DNA of 64,000 nucleotides from Paraburkholderia sp. BL9I2N2 (GCF_004339745.1 NZ_SMGP01000001.1:248001-312000), one strand, 5' to 3'. Positions 25,664-35,440 are shown, counted from the stretch's first letter. Program-made: numbers and translations. The notes: generated from the letters alone by a model not told the origin.

Positions 25664-26986
25664 ATGAAGCCAGCTCTCAAATCCACGCTAAAGGCGGTCA
25701 GTGCCGGCGCTGTCGCATGCTTTGCATTGAACGCGTCGGCGGCCACGGTGACGATCGCCACGCTGAACAATCCAGACATGATCGAGCTGAAGAAGCTCTC
25801 GCCCGAATTCGAAAAGGCGAATCCGGACATCAAGCTTAACTGGGTGATTCTCGAAGAAAACGTGCTGCGTCAGCGCGCCACCACCGACATCACGACCGGC
25901 AGCGGCCAGTTCGACGTGATGACGATCGGCGCGTACGAAACGCCGCAATGGGGTAAGCGCGGCTGGCTTACGCCGCTCACCAATCTGCCCGCCGACTACG
26001 ATCTGAACGACGTCGTGAAGACGGCCCGCGACGGCCTCTCGAGCGGCGGCCAGTTGTACGCGCTGCCGTTCTATGTAGAAAGCTCGATGACGTATTACCG
26101 CAAGGATCTGTTCGCGGCCAAGGGTCTGAAGATGCCCGATCAGCCGACCTACGAACAGATCGCGCAATTCGCCGACAAGCTCACCGACAAGGCCAACGGC
26201 ATTTACGGCATCTGTCTGCGCGGCAAGGCGGGCTGGGGCGAGAACATGGCCTACGGCACGACGGTGGTGAACACCTTCGGCGGCCGCTGGTTCGACGAGA
26301 AGTGGAACGCGCAGCTCACCTCGCCGGAATGGAAGAAGGCGATGACTTTCTACGTTGATCTGCTGAAGAAGGACGGCCCTCCGGGAGCGAGTTCGAACGG
26401 CTTCAACGAGAACCTCACGCTGATGTCCTCGGGCAAGTGCGGCATGTGGATCGACGCCACGGTTGCCGCCGGCATGCTCTACAACAAGCAGCAATCGCAG
26501 ATCGCGGACAAGGTCGGTTTCGCCGCGGCGCCGATCGCGGTCACGCCGAAGGGTTCGCATTGGCTGTGGGCCTGGGCGCTGGCGATTCCGAAGTCATCGA
26601 AGCAGCCTGACGCGGCGAAGAAGTTCATCACGTGGGCCACGTCGAAGCAATACATCGAACTGGTCGCGAAGGACGAAGGCTGGGCCTCGGTGCCGCCGGG
26701 AACGCGCAGGTCCACATACGCGCGACCGGAGTACAAGCAGGCAGCTCCGTTCGGCGACTTCGTGCTGAAGGCGATCGAAACGGCGGATCCGGAGCATCCG
26801 ACGCTCAAGCCGGTGCCGTACACCGGTGTGCAGTTCGTCGGGATTCCTGAGTTCCAGTCGTTCGGTACCGTGGTCGGTCAGAGCATCTCCGGCGCGATTG
26901 CCGGTCAGATGACGATCGATCAGGCGCTGGCAGCCGGCAACGCCACCGCGGATCGCGCGGTGAAGCAGGCCGGCTACCAGAAGTAA
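25664..26986 (+). CDS. sugar-alcohol ABC transporter substrate-binding protein
   Basis: 440 residues. Strong ribosome site AAGGAGA before the ATG and a Sec signal peptide ending near residue 27 (ALNASA-ATVTI). A family-1 extracellular solute-binding protein like MtlE/SmoE: MTIGAYETPQWGKRGWL, ALPFYVESSMTYYRKDLF, CGMWIDATVAAGML and a C-terminal PYTGVQFVGIPEFQSFGT segment characteristic of the mannitol/sorbitol group. It captures the polyol in the periplasm and delivers it to the two permeases encoded downstream. A stable hairpin follows the gene, which would favour high expression of this component relative to the permeases. Confidence 0.92.
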   Translation: MKPALKSTLKAVSAGAVACFALNASAATVTIATLNNPDMIELKKLSPEFEKANPDIKLNWVILEENVLRQRATTDITTGSGQFDVMTIGAYETPQWGKRGWLTPLTNLPADYDLNDVVKTARDGLSSGGQLYALPFYVESSMTYYRKDLFAAKGLKMPDQPTYEQIAQFADKLTDKANGIYGICLRGKAGWGENMAYGTTVVNTFGGRWFDEKWNAQLTSPEWKKAMTFYVDLLKKDGPPGASSNGFNENLTLMSSGKCGMWIDATVAAGMLYNKQQSQIADKVGFAAAPIAVTPKGSHWLWAWALAIPKSSKQPDAAKKFITWATSKQYIELVAKDEGWASVPPGTRRSTYARPEYKQAAPFGDFVLKAIETADPEHPTLKPVPYTGVQFVGIPEFQSFGTVVGQSISGAIAGQMTIDQALAAGNATADRAVKQAGYQK

Positions 26987-27009
26987 GCCACGGTAGTCAT
27001 GTGGCACGC

Positions 27010-27033
27010 GCCGGCTGACGCCCGTCAGCCGGC
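27010..27033 (+). repeat. RNA hairpin between binding-protein and permease genes
   Basis: GCCGGCTGACG and CGTCAGCCGGC form an 11-bp perfect inverted repeat around a two-base centre (a nine-pair stem with six-base loop is realistic). No T run follows. It probably protects the 3' end of the binding-protein mRNA and limits read-through, as in mal-type operons. Confidence 0.65.
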
Positions 27034-27150
27034 CCACGCAGCACAGCGGGCCGTCCCCGCCGCGCATGCGCCGCGACATCGCAAAGTGTCGCCGCGGCGT
27101 TCATGCGGTTTCGGGCGGCGGTCCGCGCATTACCGAACAGGTGGTCAATC

Positions 27151-28086
27151 ATGCGTCCTCTGCGCCTACCTATCATGCATGCCCATCCCCAGACAGAAAA
27201 AGAACGTGAAATCCGCAAGGCCAATTCCGCCCGCTGGCTAGTCTCGCCGTCGGTCGCGGTCCTGGTGCTGTGGATGGCGATTCCGCTCGCGATGACGATC
27301 TGGTTTTCGTTCTCGCGCTACAACCTGTTGAACCCGGATCTGAAAGGCTTCGCGGGTTTCGACAACTATAAATACCTGGCCAGCGATCCGTCGTTCGGCC
27401 CTTCGATCGGTCACACGCTCGAACTGATCATCTCGGTCCTCGTGATCACGGTGGTCGGTGGCGTGCTGATGGCGATTCTGTTCGACCGCAAGTTCTACGG
27501 CCAGGGTGTCGCGCGGCTGCTCGCCATCGCGCCGTTCTTCGTGATGCCGACCGTGAGCGCGCTGATCTGGAAGAACATGATTCTGCATCCGGTGTATGGC
27601 CTGATCGCGCAGGGCATGCGCGCCATGGGCATGACGCCGATCGACTGGTTCGCGGAATATCCGCTGACAGCCGTGATCATGATCGTCGCGTGGCAGTGGC
27701 TGCCGTTCGCTTTCCTGATTCTGTTCACGGCGATCCAGTCGCTCGATCAGGAGCAGAAGGAGGCGGCGCGCATCGACGGCGCGGGTCCGTTCTCGATGTT
27801 CTTCTACATCACGCTGCCTCACCTGAAACGGGCGATCGCGGTGGTGGTGATGATGGAGACGATTTTCCTGCTGTCGATCTTCGCCGAAATCTATACGACC
27901 ACGGGCGGCGGTCCGGGCACTGCGACCACCAACCTGTCGTACCTGATCTATTCGCTGGGCCTGCAACAGTTCGACGTCGGTCTCGCGTCGGCGGGCGGCA
28001 TTCTCGCTGTCGTGCTGGCCAATATCGTGTCGTTCTTCCTCGTGCGGATGCTCGCGAAGAACCTGAAAGGGGAGTACGAAAAATGA
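27151..28086 (+). CDS. polyol ABC transporter permease, first subunit
   Basis: 311 residues from the ATG at 27151 (AGGTGG upstream); an ATG 24 bases later is possible but lacks a ribosome site. A MalF/UgpA-type binding-protein-dependent permease with six transmembrane helices. The EAA loop is EAARIDGAGPFSMFFYITLPHL. PNP-type end ANIVSFFLVRMLAKNLKGEYEK. It pairs with the second permease gene, which overlaps it by ATGA. Together they form the inner-membrane channel of the importer. Confidence 0.92.
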   Translation: MRPLRLPIMHAHPQTEKEREIRKANSARWLVSPSVAVLVLWMAIPLAMTIWFSFSRYNLLNPDLKGFAGFDNYKYLASDPSFGPSIGHTLELIISVLVITVVGGVLMAILFDRKFYGQGVARLLAIAPFFVMPTVSALIWKNMILHPVYGLIAQGMRAMGMTPIDWFAEYPLTAVIMIVAWQWLPFAFLILFTAIQSLDQEQKEAARIDGAGPFSMFFYITLPHLKRAIAVVVMMETIFLLSIFAEIYTTTGGGPGTATTNLSYLIYSLGLQQFDVGLASAGGILAVVLANIVSFFLVRMLAKNLKGEYEK

Positions 28087-28958
28087 GCCAAGTTGCCTCT
28101 ACCCCGGTGTCGAACTCGACTGCCATGACCGTGCCGGCGAAGTCGCCGTTCGCGGCGATTCGCCGCGGCATTCCCGGCGTGATCGCCTGGCTCGTCGCCT
28201 TGCTGCTGTTCTTTCCGATCTTCTGGATGACGATCACCGCATTCAAGACGGAGCAGCAAGCCTATGCGTCGTCGCTGTTTTTCATCCCGACGCTCGATAG
28301 CTTCCGCGAGGTGTTCGCGCGCAGCAATTACTTTTCGTTCGCGTGGAATTCGATACTGATCTCCGCTGGCGTGACGATTCTGTGCCTGATTCTCGCGGTG
28401 CCGGCTGCATATGCGATGGCGTTCTTCCCGACCCGTCGCACGCAAAAAGTGCTGCTGTGGATGCTGTCGACCAAGATGATGCCGTCGGTCGGTGTGCTGG
28501 TGCCGATCTATCTGCTGTGGAAAAACAGCGGGTTGCTGGATTCGGTGTCGGGTCTCGTGATCGTCTACACGCTGATCAATCTGCCGATCGCGGTGTGGAT
28601 GTCGTTCACGTACTTCGCCGAAATACCACGCGACATTCTCGAGGCCGGGCGGATCGACGGCGCCGCGACTTGGCAGGAAATCGTCTATCTGCTGATGCCG
28701 ATGTCGCTGCCCGGGCTCGCATCGACGGCGCTGCTGCTCGTGATCCTGTCGTGGAACGAAGCGTTCTGGAGCATCAACCTGTCGAGTTCGAACGCCGCGC
28801 CGCTGACTGTGTTCATCGCCTCGTATTCGAGTCCTGAAGGTCTGTTCTGGGCCAAGCTGTCGGCCGCTTCGCTGCTGGCGGTCGCGCCGATCCTGATCGT
28901 CGGCTGGCTGTCGCAGAAGCAACTGGTGCGCGGCCTTACCTTCGGGGCGGTCAAATGA
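28083..28958 (+). CDS. polyol ABC transporter permease, second subunit
   Basis: 291 residues; ATGA overlap with the preceding permease. A MalG/UgpE-type subunit with six helices and EAA loop EAGRIDGAATWQEIVYLLMP. The segment STKMMPSVGVLVPIYLLWKN and the C-terminus QLVRGLTFGAVK match the mannitol/sorbitol MtlG/SmoG group. The next gene starts within its stop codon, so the importer and the HAD phosphatase are translated as a chain. Confidence 0.92.
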   Translation: MSQVASTPVSNSTAMTVPAKSPFAAIRRGIPGVIAWLVALLLFFPIFWMTITAFKTEQQAYASSLFFIPTLDSFREVFARSNYFSFAWNSILISAGVTILCLILAVPAAYAMAFFPTRRTQKVLLWMLSTKMMPSVGVLVPIYLLWKNSGLLDSVSGLVIVYTLINLPIAVWMSFTYFAEIPRDILEAGRIDGAATWQEIVYLLMPMSLPGLASTALLLVILSWNEAFWSINLSSSNAAPLTVFIASYSSPEGLFWAKLSAASLLAVAPILIVGWLSQKQLVRGLTFGAVK

Positions 28959-29668
28959 CGGCAGGCACGAGTGGAAGCACGCTCGCCGGCAATTTCGCAC
29001 TGATCTGCGATTGCGACGGCGTGTTGATCGACAGCGAAGCCGTGGCGGCGCGCATGCTGGTGCTCGAACTCGAAGCGCGCTGGCCCAACACCGACGTCGA
29101 ACCGGTGGTGCTGCCCCTGCTCGGACTACGCATCGAGAAAGTGCTGCAGGGCACCGCGGCGCAACTCGGCAAAAGCCTCAGCGTCGACGATATCGATGCG
29201 ATCCGCAGCGCGGTGGAAGCAGCGGCGATGCAGGCGCCGACGGTCGAAGGCATCGAAGCCGCGCTGGCTCAGGTGCCGATCACCAAGGGCTGCGCGAGCA
29301 ACAGTTATCGCCCGTATGTGGAAACGGTGCTGACGCGCACGGGCCTCGTGAGGTTTTTCGGCGACCGCCTGTTCTGCGCCGATGCGGTGCCGAATCCGAA
29401 GCCCGCGCCCGACGTCTATCTGGCGGCGGCCAAGGGCCTCGGACTCGCGCCCGCGGCGTGCCTCGTGGTGGAGGACAGCGTCACCGGCGTGACGGCGGCG
29501 AGCGCGGCGGGCATGACGGTGCTCGGCTTCATCGGCGGCGGTCATGCGAGCGATGCGCAGATCGACAGGCTGCATGCAGCCGGCGCGCGTCACGTATTCG
29601 ACGACATGCAGCAGTTGCCGGAACTGGTCGCGCAATGGACGCTGAGCGCGACGGCAGCGGCACCGTAG
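28955..29668 (+). CDS. HAD-superfamily sugar phosphatase (beta-phosphoglucomutase-like)
   Basis: 237 residues; ATGA overlap with the permease gene. HAD subfamily I: motif I DCDGVLIDSE (D19 nucleophile, D21 acid/base), motif II Ser/Thr region TKGCASNS, motif III lysine in PNPKPAPDVYLAAA and motif IV VVEDSVTGVTAA. Such genes occur in many mannitol/sorbitol operons. A role in removing dead-end sugar phosphates such as sorbitol-6-P, arabitol-P or xylulose-1-P is likely but not provable from sequence. Confidence 0.85.
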   Translation: MTAGTSGSTLAGNFALICDCDGVLIDSEAVAARMLVLELEARWPNTDVEPVVLPLLGLRIEKVLQGTAAQLGKSLSVDDIDAIRSAVEAAAMQAPTVEGIEAALAQVPITKGCASNSYRPYVETVLTRTGLVRFFGDRLFCADAVPNPKPAPDVYLAAAKGLGLAPAACLVVEDSVTGVTAASAAGMTVLGFIGGGHASDAQIDRLHAAGARHVFDDMQQLPELVAQWTLSATAAAP

Positions 29669-29773
29669 GCACGGCAGCGAAAAGCGAATCAACGTAGCAG
29701 CCTGGGCGTCCCAAACAGTTCAGGCAACCGAAACATCGGACAAGCAACACATAGCATTACACGGAGACACATC

Positions 29774-30883
29774 ATGGCAAGCGTAACTCTGCGCAACATC
29801 AGGAAGGCGTACGACGAAAACGAAGTGATGCGCGACATCAACCTCGATATCGCGGACGGCGAGTTCGTCGTGTTCGTGGGCCCGAGCGGTTGCGGTAAAT
29901 CGACGCTGATGCGGATGATCGCCGGCCTCGAAGATATCAGCGGCGGCGATCTGACCATCGACGGCATGCGTGTGAACGACGTCGCACCCGCCAAGCGCGG
30001 CATCGCGATGGTGTTCCAGTCGTACGCGCTGTATCCGCACATGACCCTGTACGACAACATGGCGTTCGGCCTGAAACTTGCCGGCACCAAGAAGCCGGAA
30101 ATCGATTCGGCCGTGCGCAACGCGGCGAAGATCCTGCATATCGACCATCTGCTCGATCGCAAGCCGAAGCAGTTGTCCGGCGGCCAGCGTCAGCGCGTGG
30201 CGATCGGCCGCGCGATTACGCGCAAGCCGAAGGTGTTCCTGTTCGACGAACCGCTGTCGAATCTCGACGCCGCCTTGCGGGTGAAAATGCGCCTCGAATT
30301 CGCGCGCCTGCATGACGAACTGAAGACCACGATGATCTACGTGACGCACGATCAGGTCGAGGCGATGACGCTGGCGGACAAGATCGTGGTGCTGTCGGCG
30401 GGCAATCTGGAACAGGTCGGCAGCCCGACCATGCTGTATCACGCGCCGGCCAACCGTTTCGTCGCAGGATTCATCGGTTCGCCGAAGATGAACTTCATGG
30501 AAGGCGTGGTGCAGTCGGTCACGCACGACGGCGTCACGGTGCGCTACGAAACCGGCGAGACGCAGCGCGTCGCGGTGGAACCGGCCGCGGTGAAGCAGGG
30601 CGACAAGGTGACGGTCGGCATTCGCCCCGAGCATCTGCATGTCGGCATGGCCGACGACGGCATAACGGCCCGCACGATGGCGGTCGAATCGCTCGGCGAC
30701 GCGGCGTATCTGTATGCGGAATCGAGCGTCGCGCCGGACGGACTGATCGCGCGGATTCCGCCGCTCGAACGTCATACCAAAGGCGAGACGCAAAAACTCG
30801 GCGCCACGCCGGAGCATTGCCATTTGTTCGACAGCGCAGGGAAAGCATTCCAGCGTAAGATCGTCGAAGTGCTGGCCGCGTGA
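29774..30883 (+). CDS. polyol ABC transporter ATPase (MalK/UgpC/SmoK family)
   Basis: 369 residues. Nucleotide-binding domain with Walker [11 protein letters not shown]-loop [12 protein letters not shown], signature [15 protein letters not shown], Walker [13 protein letters not shown] and H-loop [13 protein letters not shown]-terminal OB-type regulatory domain (about 240-369) includes [10 protein letters not shown]. It energises import by the two permeases. It is separated from the HAD gene by about 105 bp with its own ribosome site, and followed by a strong hairpin that probably ends most transcripts. Confidence 0.93.
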   Translation: MASVTLRNIRKAYDENEVMRDINLDIADGEFVVFVGPSGCGKSTLMRMIAGLEDISGGDLTIDGMRVNDVAPAKRGIAMVFQSYALYPHMTLYDNMAFGLKLAGTKKPEIDSAVRNAAKILHIDHLLDRKPKQLSGGQRQRVAIGRAITRKPKVFLFDEPLSNLDAALRVKMRLEFARLHDELKTTMIYVTHDQVEAMTLADKIVVLSAGNLEQVGSPTMLYHAPANRFVAGFIGSPKMNFMEGVVQSVTHDGVTVRYETGETQRVAVEPAAVKQGDKVTVGIRPEHLHVGMADDGITARTMAVESLGDAAYLYAESSVAPDGLIARIPPLERHTKGETQKLGATPEHCHLFDSAGKAFQRKIVEVLAA

Positions 30884-30890
30884 TGATTTG

Positions 30891-30916
30891 GGAAAGCGGC
30901 GGGCGCGCCGCTTTCC
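30891..30916 (+). terminator. terminator or attenuator after the polyol transporter operon
   Basis: GGAAAGCGGCG (30891-30901), GGCG loop, CGCCGCTTTCC (30906-30916), then TTTC. An 11-bp perfect stem with a short, C-interrupted T tract: probably a partial terminator with some read-through into the DUF1330 gene. Confidence 0.65.
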
Positions 30917-30941
30917 TTTCAATCACGCTCCGGAAACGCTC

Positions 30942-31238
30942 ATGGCTGCCTACGTCGTCATTACGCGCGAGAAAACGCTCGACCCCGCGAAGCTGGACGA
31001 ATACAAACAGGTTGCGCCTGCAACCTTCGAGCGGCATCCGGTCATGATGCTGGCGAGCCACGGGCGCAAGGAAGTGGTGGAGGGTCCGTCGATCGACGAA
31101 ATCCTGATCCTCGAATTCGCCAGTTACGACGAAGCGCTCACCTGGTATCGCAGTCCGGAGTATCAGGCCGTCAGCGAGACGCGTCTGCAGGGCGGGGAAT
31201 ATCGGATCATCATCACCGAAGGCTTGACGGCGATGTAG
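30942..31238 (+). CDS. DUF1330-family small protein
   Basis: 98 residues from the ATG at 30942. A dimeric ferredoxin-like alpha/beta fold: AYVVITREKTLDPAKLDEYKQ, the FERHPVMMLASHG strand, VEGPS and the closing WYRSPEYQAVSETRL. Proteins of this type resemble Dabb and antibiotic-biosynthesis-monooxygenase folds and have no settled function. It is last in the rightward polyol cluster and convergent with the regulator gene, with 18 bp between the two stops. Confidence 0.8.
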   Translation: MAAYVVITREKTLDPAKLDEYKQVAPATFERHPVMMLASHGRKEVVEGPSIDEILILEFASYDEALTWYRSPEYQAVSETRLQGGEYRIIITEGLTAM

Positions 31239-31256
31239 CGCGGCAAGGCCGCCGGC

Positions 31257-32204
31257 TCACGCCTCGAGCGCGGCCCTTGCGCACGATTCGTCAGTCACGA
31301 GTCCCGACAGCCAGCCGCCTTTGAGCACCGCGATCAGCGCCTCATGCTTGCGTTGGCCGCCGGCGAAACCGATGGTCGGGCGCCGCGGCGGCGAGTCGAG
31401 CGCGATGCTCGTCACGCGCCGGCCGGTCGGCGATTCGACGTGCGCGCCGGCTGCATCGATCGGCAGGCCGAGCATTTCAGCCACCGCGCCGTTCTGCATC
31501 AACTCTTTCACTTCCGCCGACGTAATGAAGCCGTCTTCGTGCAGCGGACATTTCGGCCCGATATTACCGATGCCGACGAACGCCACGTCGGCCTGCGCCG
31601 ACAGCGATTCGACGATCCGGTAAAGCCGGTGATTGCACCACTGCGCGCGTTCCGCTTCGCTATCGGCGAGCAGCGGCGCGGGCAGCAGAAAATGCTTGCC
31701 ACCCGTCTTCTCCGAAATGTGCAGCGCGACGTCATAGCGGTTCGAGGAGCCGTCCTGGGCGATCGCTCCGACCATCGATACCAGCCGGTGCTGCGGACGG
31801 TCCAGTTGCGCGATCTGATCGACTGCGGCCTTCAGCGTCCGGCCGCTGCTCACCGCGACCACCATGGGTTTTTCCTCGCTGAGATAGCGCTCCATCACCT
31901 GCGCGCCGGCCACCGCCAGCTTACGGTCGACTTCTTCGGACGTATCGCTGTCGATCGGCACCACTTCGCACATGCTTAGGCCATAGCGCTTCGACAGTTG
32001 ATCGGCGAGCGCGAGGCAGTCCGCCAGTTTGTGATCGACGCGCACGCGAATCAGATTCTTTTCCACCGCGAAGGCGACCAGCCGTTGCGCGACCGGGCGC
32101 GACACCTGGAGCTTCTCGGCGATCTCGTTCTGGGTGTTGCCGGCGACGTAGTAAAGCCACGCGGCGCGGGTAGCAAGATCTAATTTTTCTGTGGACTTGG
32201 GCAC
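31257..32204 (-). CDS. SorC/DeoR-type sugar-binding transcriptional regulator
   Basis: 315 residues starting at a GTG. An N-terminal helix-turn-helix (about 10-55; AWLYYVAGNTQNEIAEKL, VSRPVAQRLVAFAVEKNLI) and a C-terminal SorC sugar-phosphate-binding domain (about 60-313) with VAVSSGRTLKAAVDQI, LVSMVGAIA, FVGIGNIG and TIGFAGGQRK. It is the third gene of the leftward dalD-xylB operon, so it is likely autoregulated. Phased palindromes in front of dalD and in front of the dehydrogenase/transporter operon fit tetrameric SorC-family binding. The inducer is probably a sugar phosphate made by the pathway. Confidence 0.9.
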   Translation of the reverse strand: MPKSTEKLDLATRAAWLYYVAGNTQNEIAEKLQVSRPVAQRLVAFAVEKNLIRVRVDHKLADCLALADQLSKRYGLSMCEVVPIDSDTSEEVDRKLAVAGAQVMERYLSEEKPMVVAVSSGRTLKAAVDQIAQLDRPQHRLVSMVGAIAQDGSSNRYDVALHISEKTGGKHFLLPAPLLADSEAERAQWCNHRLYRIVESLSAQADVAFVGIGNIGPKCPLHEDGFITSAEVKELMQNGAVAEMLGLPIDAAGAHVESPTGRRVTSIALDSPPRRPTIGFAGGQRKHEALIAVLKGGWLSGLVTDESCARAALEA

Positions 32205-32294
32205 GGTGACGGTTCGCTTGAAGTGCGCCGATGATAGCAGCCGGTCCCGGCGCCTTAACTCAACCCGGCGCTGAAACAGGCTGCGGATTGCCGG

Positions 32295-33776
32295 TCAGGC
32301 AAGCGGTTGCCGCGCGGGGTCGAACAACGGCCGTACGTGGCGGTAGAGCGCGCGATACGCTTCGAGCCGCGCGCGCAGTTCGGCATGGCGGCGCGGGTTC
32401 GGCGTGAACTCCTTGGCGATGGGCGGCTTGGTCAGCACCGTGGCCGGATCGCCGCCCGCGGCCAGCCAGCCGAGGCGTGCCGCGCCGAGCGCCGCGCCGG
32501 TTTCGCCGCCGCCGTGCTTGCGGGTGGCGGTGTCGAGTGCGTCGGCGAGCAACTGGGCCCAGTAGTCGCTGCGGGCGCCGCCCCCGAGCAGGGACAGCGC
32601 CTTCGCTTCGGTGCCGGCCGCGCGCAGCGCATCGAGGCCGTCGGTTAGCGCGAGCGTGACGCCTTCGAGCACCGCATAGCCGAGCAACGCGCGATCGGTT
32701 GCGTGAGTCATGCCGAAGAACACGCCTTGCGCGTACGGGTCGTTGTGCGGCGTACGTTCGCCGGACAGATAGGGCAGGAAGAGCGGCGCCGTGTTCAACG
32801 CGTCCGCGGGCAGCGCCTCGATTTCGGCGAGCAGGGTCGGCTCGTCGGTGGAGGTGAGCTTGCAGACCCAGCGCAGACAGCTTGCAGCCGAGAGCACCAC
32901 GCTCATCTGGTGCCAGCGATCCGGAATCGCGTGACAGAACGCGTGCACGGCCGAAGCCGGATTCGGCCGGAAGCTGTCGCCGACCACGCACAGCACGCCC
33001 GACGTGCCGAGCGAGACGAAGCCGTCGCCGGGTTGCGTCGCGCCGATGCCGATTGCGCTGGTGGCGTTATCGCCGCCACCGGCCGCGACGATCACGCCGT
33101 CGCTCAGGCCGAATTCGCGCGCTACTTCGGGCAGCAGCGTGCCGGACGGCTCGCTGCCTTCGCACAGGCTCGGCATCTGCGCGCGCGACATGTTGCAGGC
33201 CGCGAGCAGCGAGTCCGACCAGTCGCGTTTGGCGACATCGAGCCACAGCGTGCCGGCCGCATCCGAAGGATCGGACACCTTGCCGCCGGTCAGTTGCAGG
33301 CGCAAGTAATCTTTCGGCAGCAATACGCAGGCGGTCTGCGCAAAAATCTCGGGCTCATGGCGCGCGACCCACAGAAGCTTCGGCGCGGTGAAACCGGGCA
33401 TGGCGAGATTGCCGGCGACGCTGTGCAGCTCCGGCGCGCGCTCGGTCAGTTCCGCGCATTCCTTGTCGCTGCGCATGTCGTTCCACAAAATCGCCGGACG
33501 CAGCACGCGGTCCTGCGCATCCAGCAGCACGGCGCCGTGCATCTGACCCGACAGGCCGATGCCGCGAATCTGCGCGAACTCGTCGGGATGTTTGGCGCGC
33601 AATGCGGCGAGCGCGGTACGCGTGCCGGCCCACCAATCTTCGGGATTCTGCTCGGCCCAGCGCTGATGCGGGCGCGAAACGGTAAACGGTGAGCCTGCGG
33701 TGCCGATCACGCGTCCGTCGGATGCGAGCAGCAGAACTTTTACTTCGGACGTGCCGAGGTCGATGCCGAGATACAT
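32295..33776 (-). CDS. xylB: xylulokinase
   Basis: 493 residues. FGGY kinase with LGIDLGTSEVKVLLL, the xylulokinase signature GLSGQMHGAVLLD, LWNDMRSDKEC, substrate-site region YLSGERTPHNDPYAQG and adenosine motif LSLLGGGARSDYWAQLLADAL. It phosphorylates D-xylulose to xylulose 5-phosphate, which enters the pentose phosphate pathway. It lies 138 bp downstream of dalD on the same strand, and DalD makes D-xylulose from D-arabinitol, so both steps of arabinitol use are encoded together. Confidence 0.95.
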   Translation of the reverse strand: MYLGIDLGTSEVKVLLLASDGRVIGTAGSPFTVSRPHQRWAEQNPEDWWAGTRTALAALRAKHPDEFAQIRGIGLSGQMHGAVLLDAQDRVLRPAILWNDMRSDKECAELTERAPELHSVAGNLAMPGFTAPKLLWVARHEPEIFAQTACVLLPKDYLRLQLTGGKVSDPSDAAGTLWLDVAKRDWSDSLLAACNMSRAQMPSLCEGSEPSGTLLPEVAREFGLSDGVIVAAGGGDNATSAIGIGATQPGDGFVSLGTSGVLCVVGDSFRPNPASAVHAFCHAIPDRWHQMSVVLSAASCLRWVCKLTSTDEPTLLAEIEALPADALNTAPLFLPYLSGERTPHNDPYAQGVFFGMTHATDRALLGYAVLEGVTLALTDGLDALRAAGTEAKALSLLGGGARSDYWAQLLADALDTATRKHGGGETGAALGAARLGWLAAGGDPATVLTKPPIAKEFTPNPRRHAELRARLEAYRALYRHVRPLFDPARQPLA

Positions 33777-33914
33777 GGGCGCGGAACCTTCGTCGTTGGA
33801 GATGCGCTACTTTAGCCGCACATGGCGCGCGGTGCCATGCGCATTAAGCCTGGCACCGACGCGTTTCGATGCCGCGCGGTGCGCGGCCCTTCTTAATCGT
33901 GAAGTCAGCGGCGC

Positions 33915-35327
33915 TCAAACCGCGCCGCGCTTGGCGAGCCATACATCGACGCGCGCCAGTGCGCCTTCCAGCGCCGATTCGAGTTCCGGCGTTTGGGCCA
34001 TGCTGCCCCACAGCAGCCGGTCGGCGGCGAACGCTTTCAACGGATCGGGCGCCTCGAAGAAAGCGCGCGCGGCGCGCTCATCCATCACACCGTCCTGATA
34101 CGCGTAGGGCAGTTCGCCGGTATTCCAGCGCTCGAGAAAGCGGAAGAAGAGGGCAGGCAGCATCGCCGTCGCCGCGGGCGTGACGCCGCGCTCGAAACAC
34201 TCCGACATCGTCGGCGCGATAAAGCCGGGCAGCTTCGAAAAGCCGTCCGCCGCGACGCGCTGGTTCGTGTCCTGGATATACGGATTGCTGAAGCGCTCGA
34301 GCACCACGTCGCGATAGCGTTCGAGATCGAGCGGACTCGGCGTGAGGCACGGAATCACGTCTTCGGTCACGTATTCGTAGGCGAATTTGTTGATGTCGGC
34401 GTCGAGCGTGCCTTCGTGAATGTAGTTCAGTCCGACCAGCGTACCCGCCCACGCGATGCAACTATGCGTCGCGTTGAGGATGCGGATCTTGGCTTCTTCA
34501 TACGGCATCACCGAGTCGACCAGTTCCGCGCCGACGTTTTCCCATGCCGGACGTCCCGCAATGAAGCTGTCTTCGATCACCCATTGGATGAACGCTTCGC
34601 CCATCACCGGAGCGGCGTCGTCGACGCCGGTGGCGGCCTTGACGCGCTCACGCACGTCCGGCGTGGGACGCGGCGTGATGCGGTCGACCATCGAGCTCGG
34701 ACAGGCGGTGTTGTCGTCGAACCATTGCGCGAGGTCCGCAGCGCCGCGCCGTTCGAGAAACTCGCTCATGCCCGCATGGAAGCGTTCACCGTTGCGGCGC
34801 AGGTTGTCGCAGGTCTGCAGCGTGACCGGGCCCGCGTCGCCTTTCATGCGCGCGTCGAGAATCGCAGCCAGCGCGCCATAAATGGTGGTGTGGCCGCCTT
34901 TGAGGTCGGCCGCGAGGTCGGGGTTGGCGGTGTCGAGTTCGTCCTGCTCGTCGAGGTAATAGCCGCCTTCGGTGACGGTGAACGCGATGATCTTGCAGGC
35001 CGGATCGGCGCCGGCTTCGATCAGCGCGTCGAGGCTCTCGGTCCACGGTACGACGCGCTCGATCGAACGAATCGTCTCGTAGGCGCGTTCACCTTGAGGC
35101 GTGACGGTCTCGAGCGTATAGACGCCGTTTTGCGCGGCGAGAGCTTCGAGCACCGCATTCATGTCGCTACGGATATTGCCGACCGTTAGCGACCAATGCG
35201 GCTCGCCCGGCACCTTGGCCTCGTTCAATCGGTGGAGATACCACGCCTGATGGGCGCGATGAAACGATCCCGCGCCGATGTGCAGGATCACGTGTGCGGC
35301 CGCGCCGCTGTCTTGCCCGCTGTTCAT
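33915..35327 (-). CDS. dalD: D-arabinitol 4-dehydrogenase (polyol-specific long-chain dehydrogenase)
   Basis: 470 residues; ATG preceded by AGGAGA. A long-chain mannitol/arabinitol dehydrogenase: N-terminal dinucleotide region [38 protein letters not shown], and the catalytic Lys/Asn/His motif in [19 protein letters not shown]. The sequence resembles Klebsiella DalD along much of its length as I recall it, including [18 protein letters not shown] and [10 protein letters not shown], and more so than mannitol 2-dehydrogenases. It oxidises D-arabinitol to D-xylulose with NAD, and often also D-mannitol to D-fructose. First gene of the leftward operon; its promoter mirrors that of the transporter operon. 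Confidence 0.93.
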   Translation of the reverse strand: MNSGQDSGAAAHVILHIGAGSFHRAHQAWYLHRLNEAKVPGEPHWSLTVGNIRSDMNAVLEALAAQNGVYTLETVTPQGERAYETIRSIERVVPWTESLDALIEAGADPACKIIAFTVTEGGYYLDEQDELDTANPDLAADLKGGHTTIYGALAAILDARMKGDAGPVTLQTCDNLRRNGERFHAGMSEFLERRGAADLAQWFDDNTACPSSMVDRITPRPTPDVRERVKAATGVDDAAPVMGEAFIQWVIEDSFIAGRPAWENVGAELVDSVMPYEEAKIRILNATHSCIAWAGTLVGLNYIHEGTLDADINKFAYEYVTEDVIPCLTPSPLDLERYRDVVLERFSNPYIQDTNQRVAADGFSKLPGFIAPTMSECFERGVTPAATAMLPALFFRFLERWNTGELPYAYQDGVMDERAARAFFEAPDPLKAFAADRLLWGSMAQTPELESALEGALARVDVWLAKRGAV

Positions 35328-35386
35328 GTGCGTCTCCTGAATGTCCTTGCTCGCACGGCTGGTAGCGTGCGTTTCTTCTAGAGTTG

Positions 35387-35440
35387 GAGCATTTGCTCTG
35401 TATGTGAGCGAATGATCGTACCCGGCGAAACGAAAGTCAA
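35387..35440 (-). promoter_or_regulatory. dalD operon promoter with two phased operators
   Basis: On the minus strand: -35 TTGACT (35440-35435), 17-bp spacer, -10 GATCAT (35417-35412). Operators GATCATTCGCTC (35417-35406) and GAGCAAATGCTC (35398-35387) have centres exactly 19 bp apart. The region is almost a copy of the promoter at 24698-24771 in element sequence, spacing and order. A degenerate third half-match lies near 35367-35378. Confidence 0.75.
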
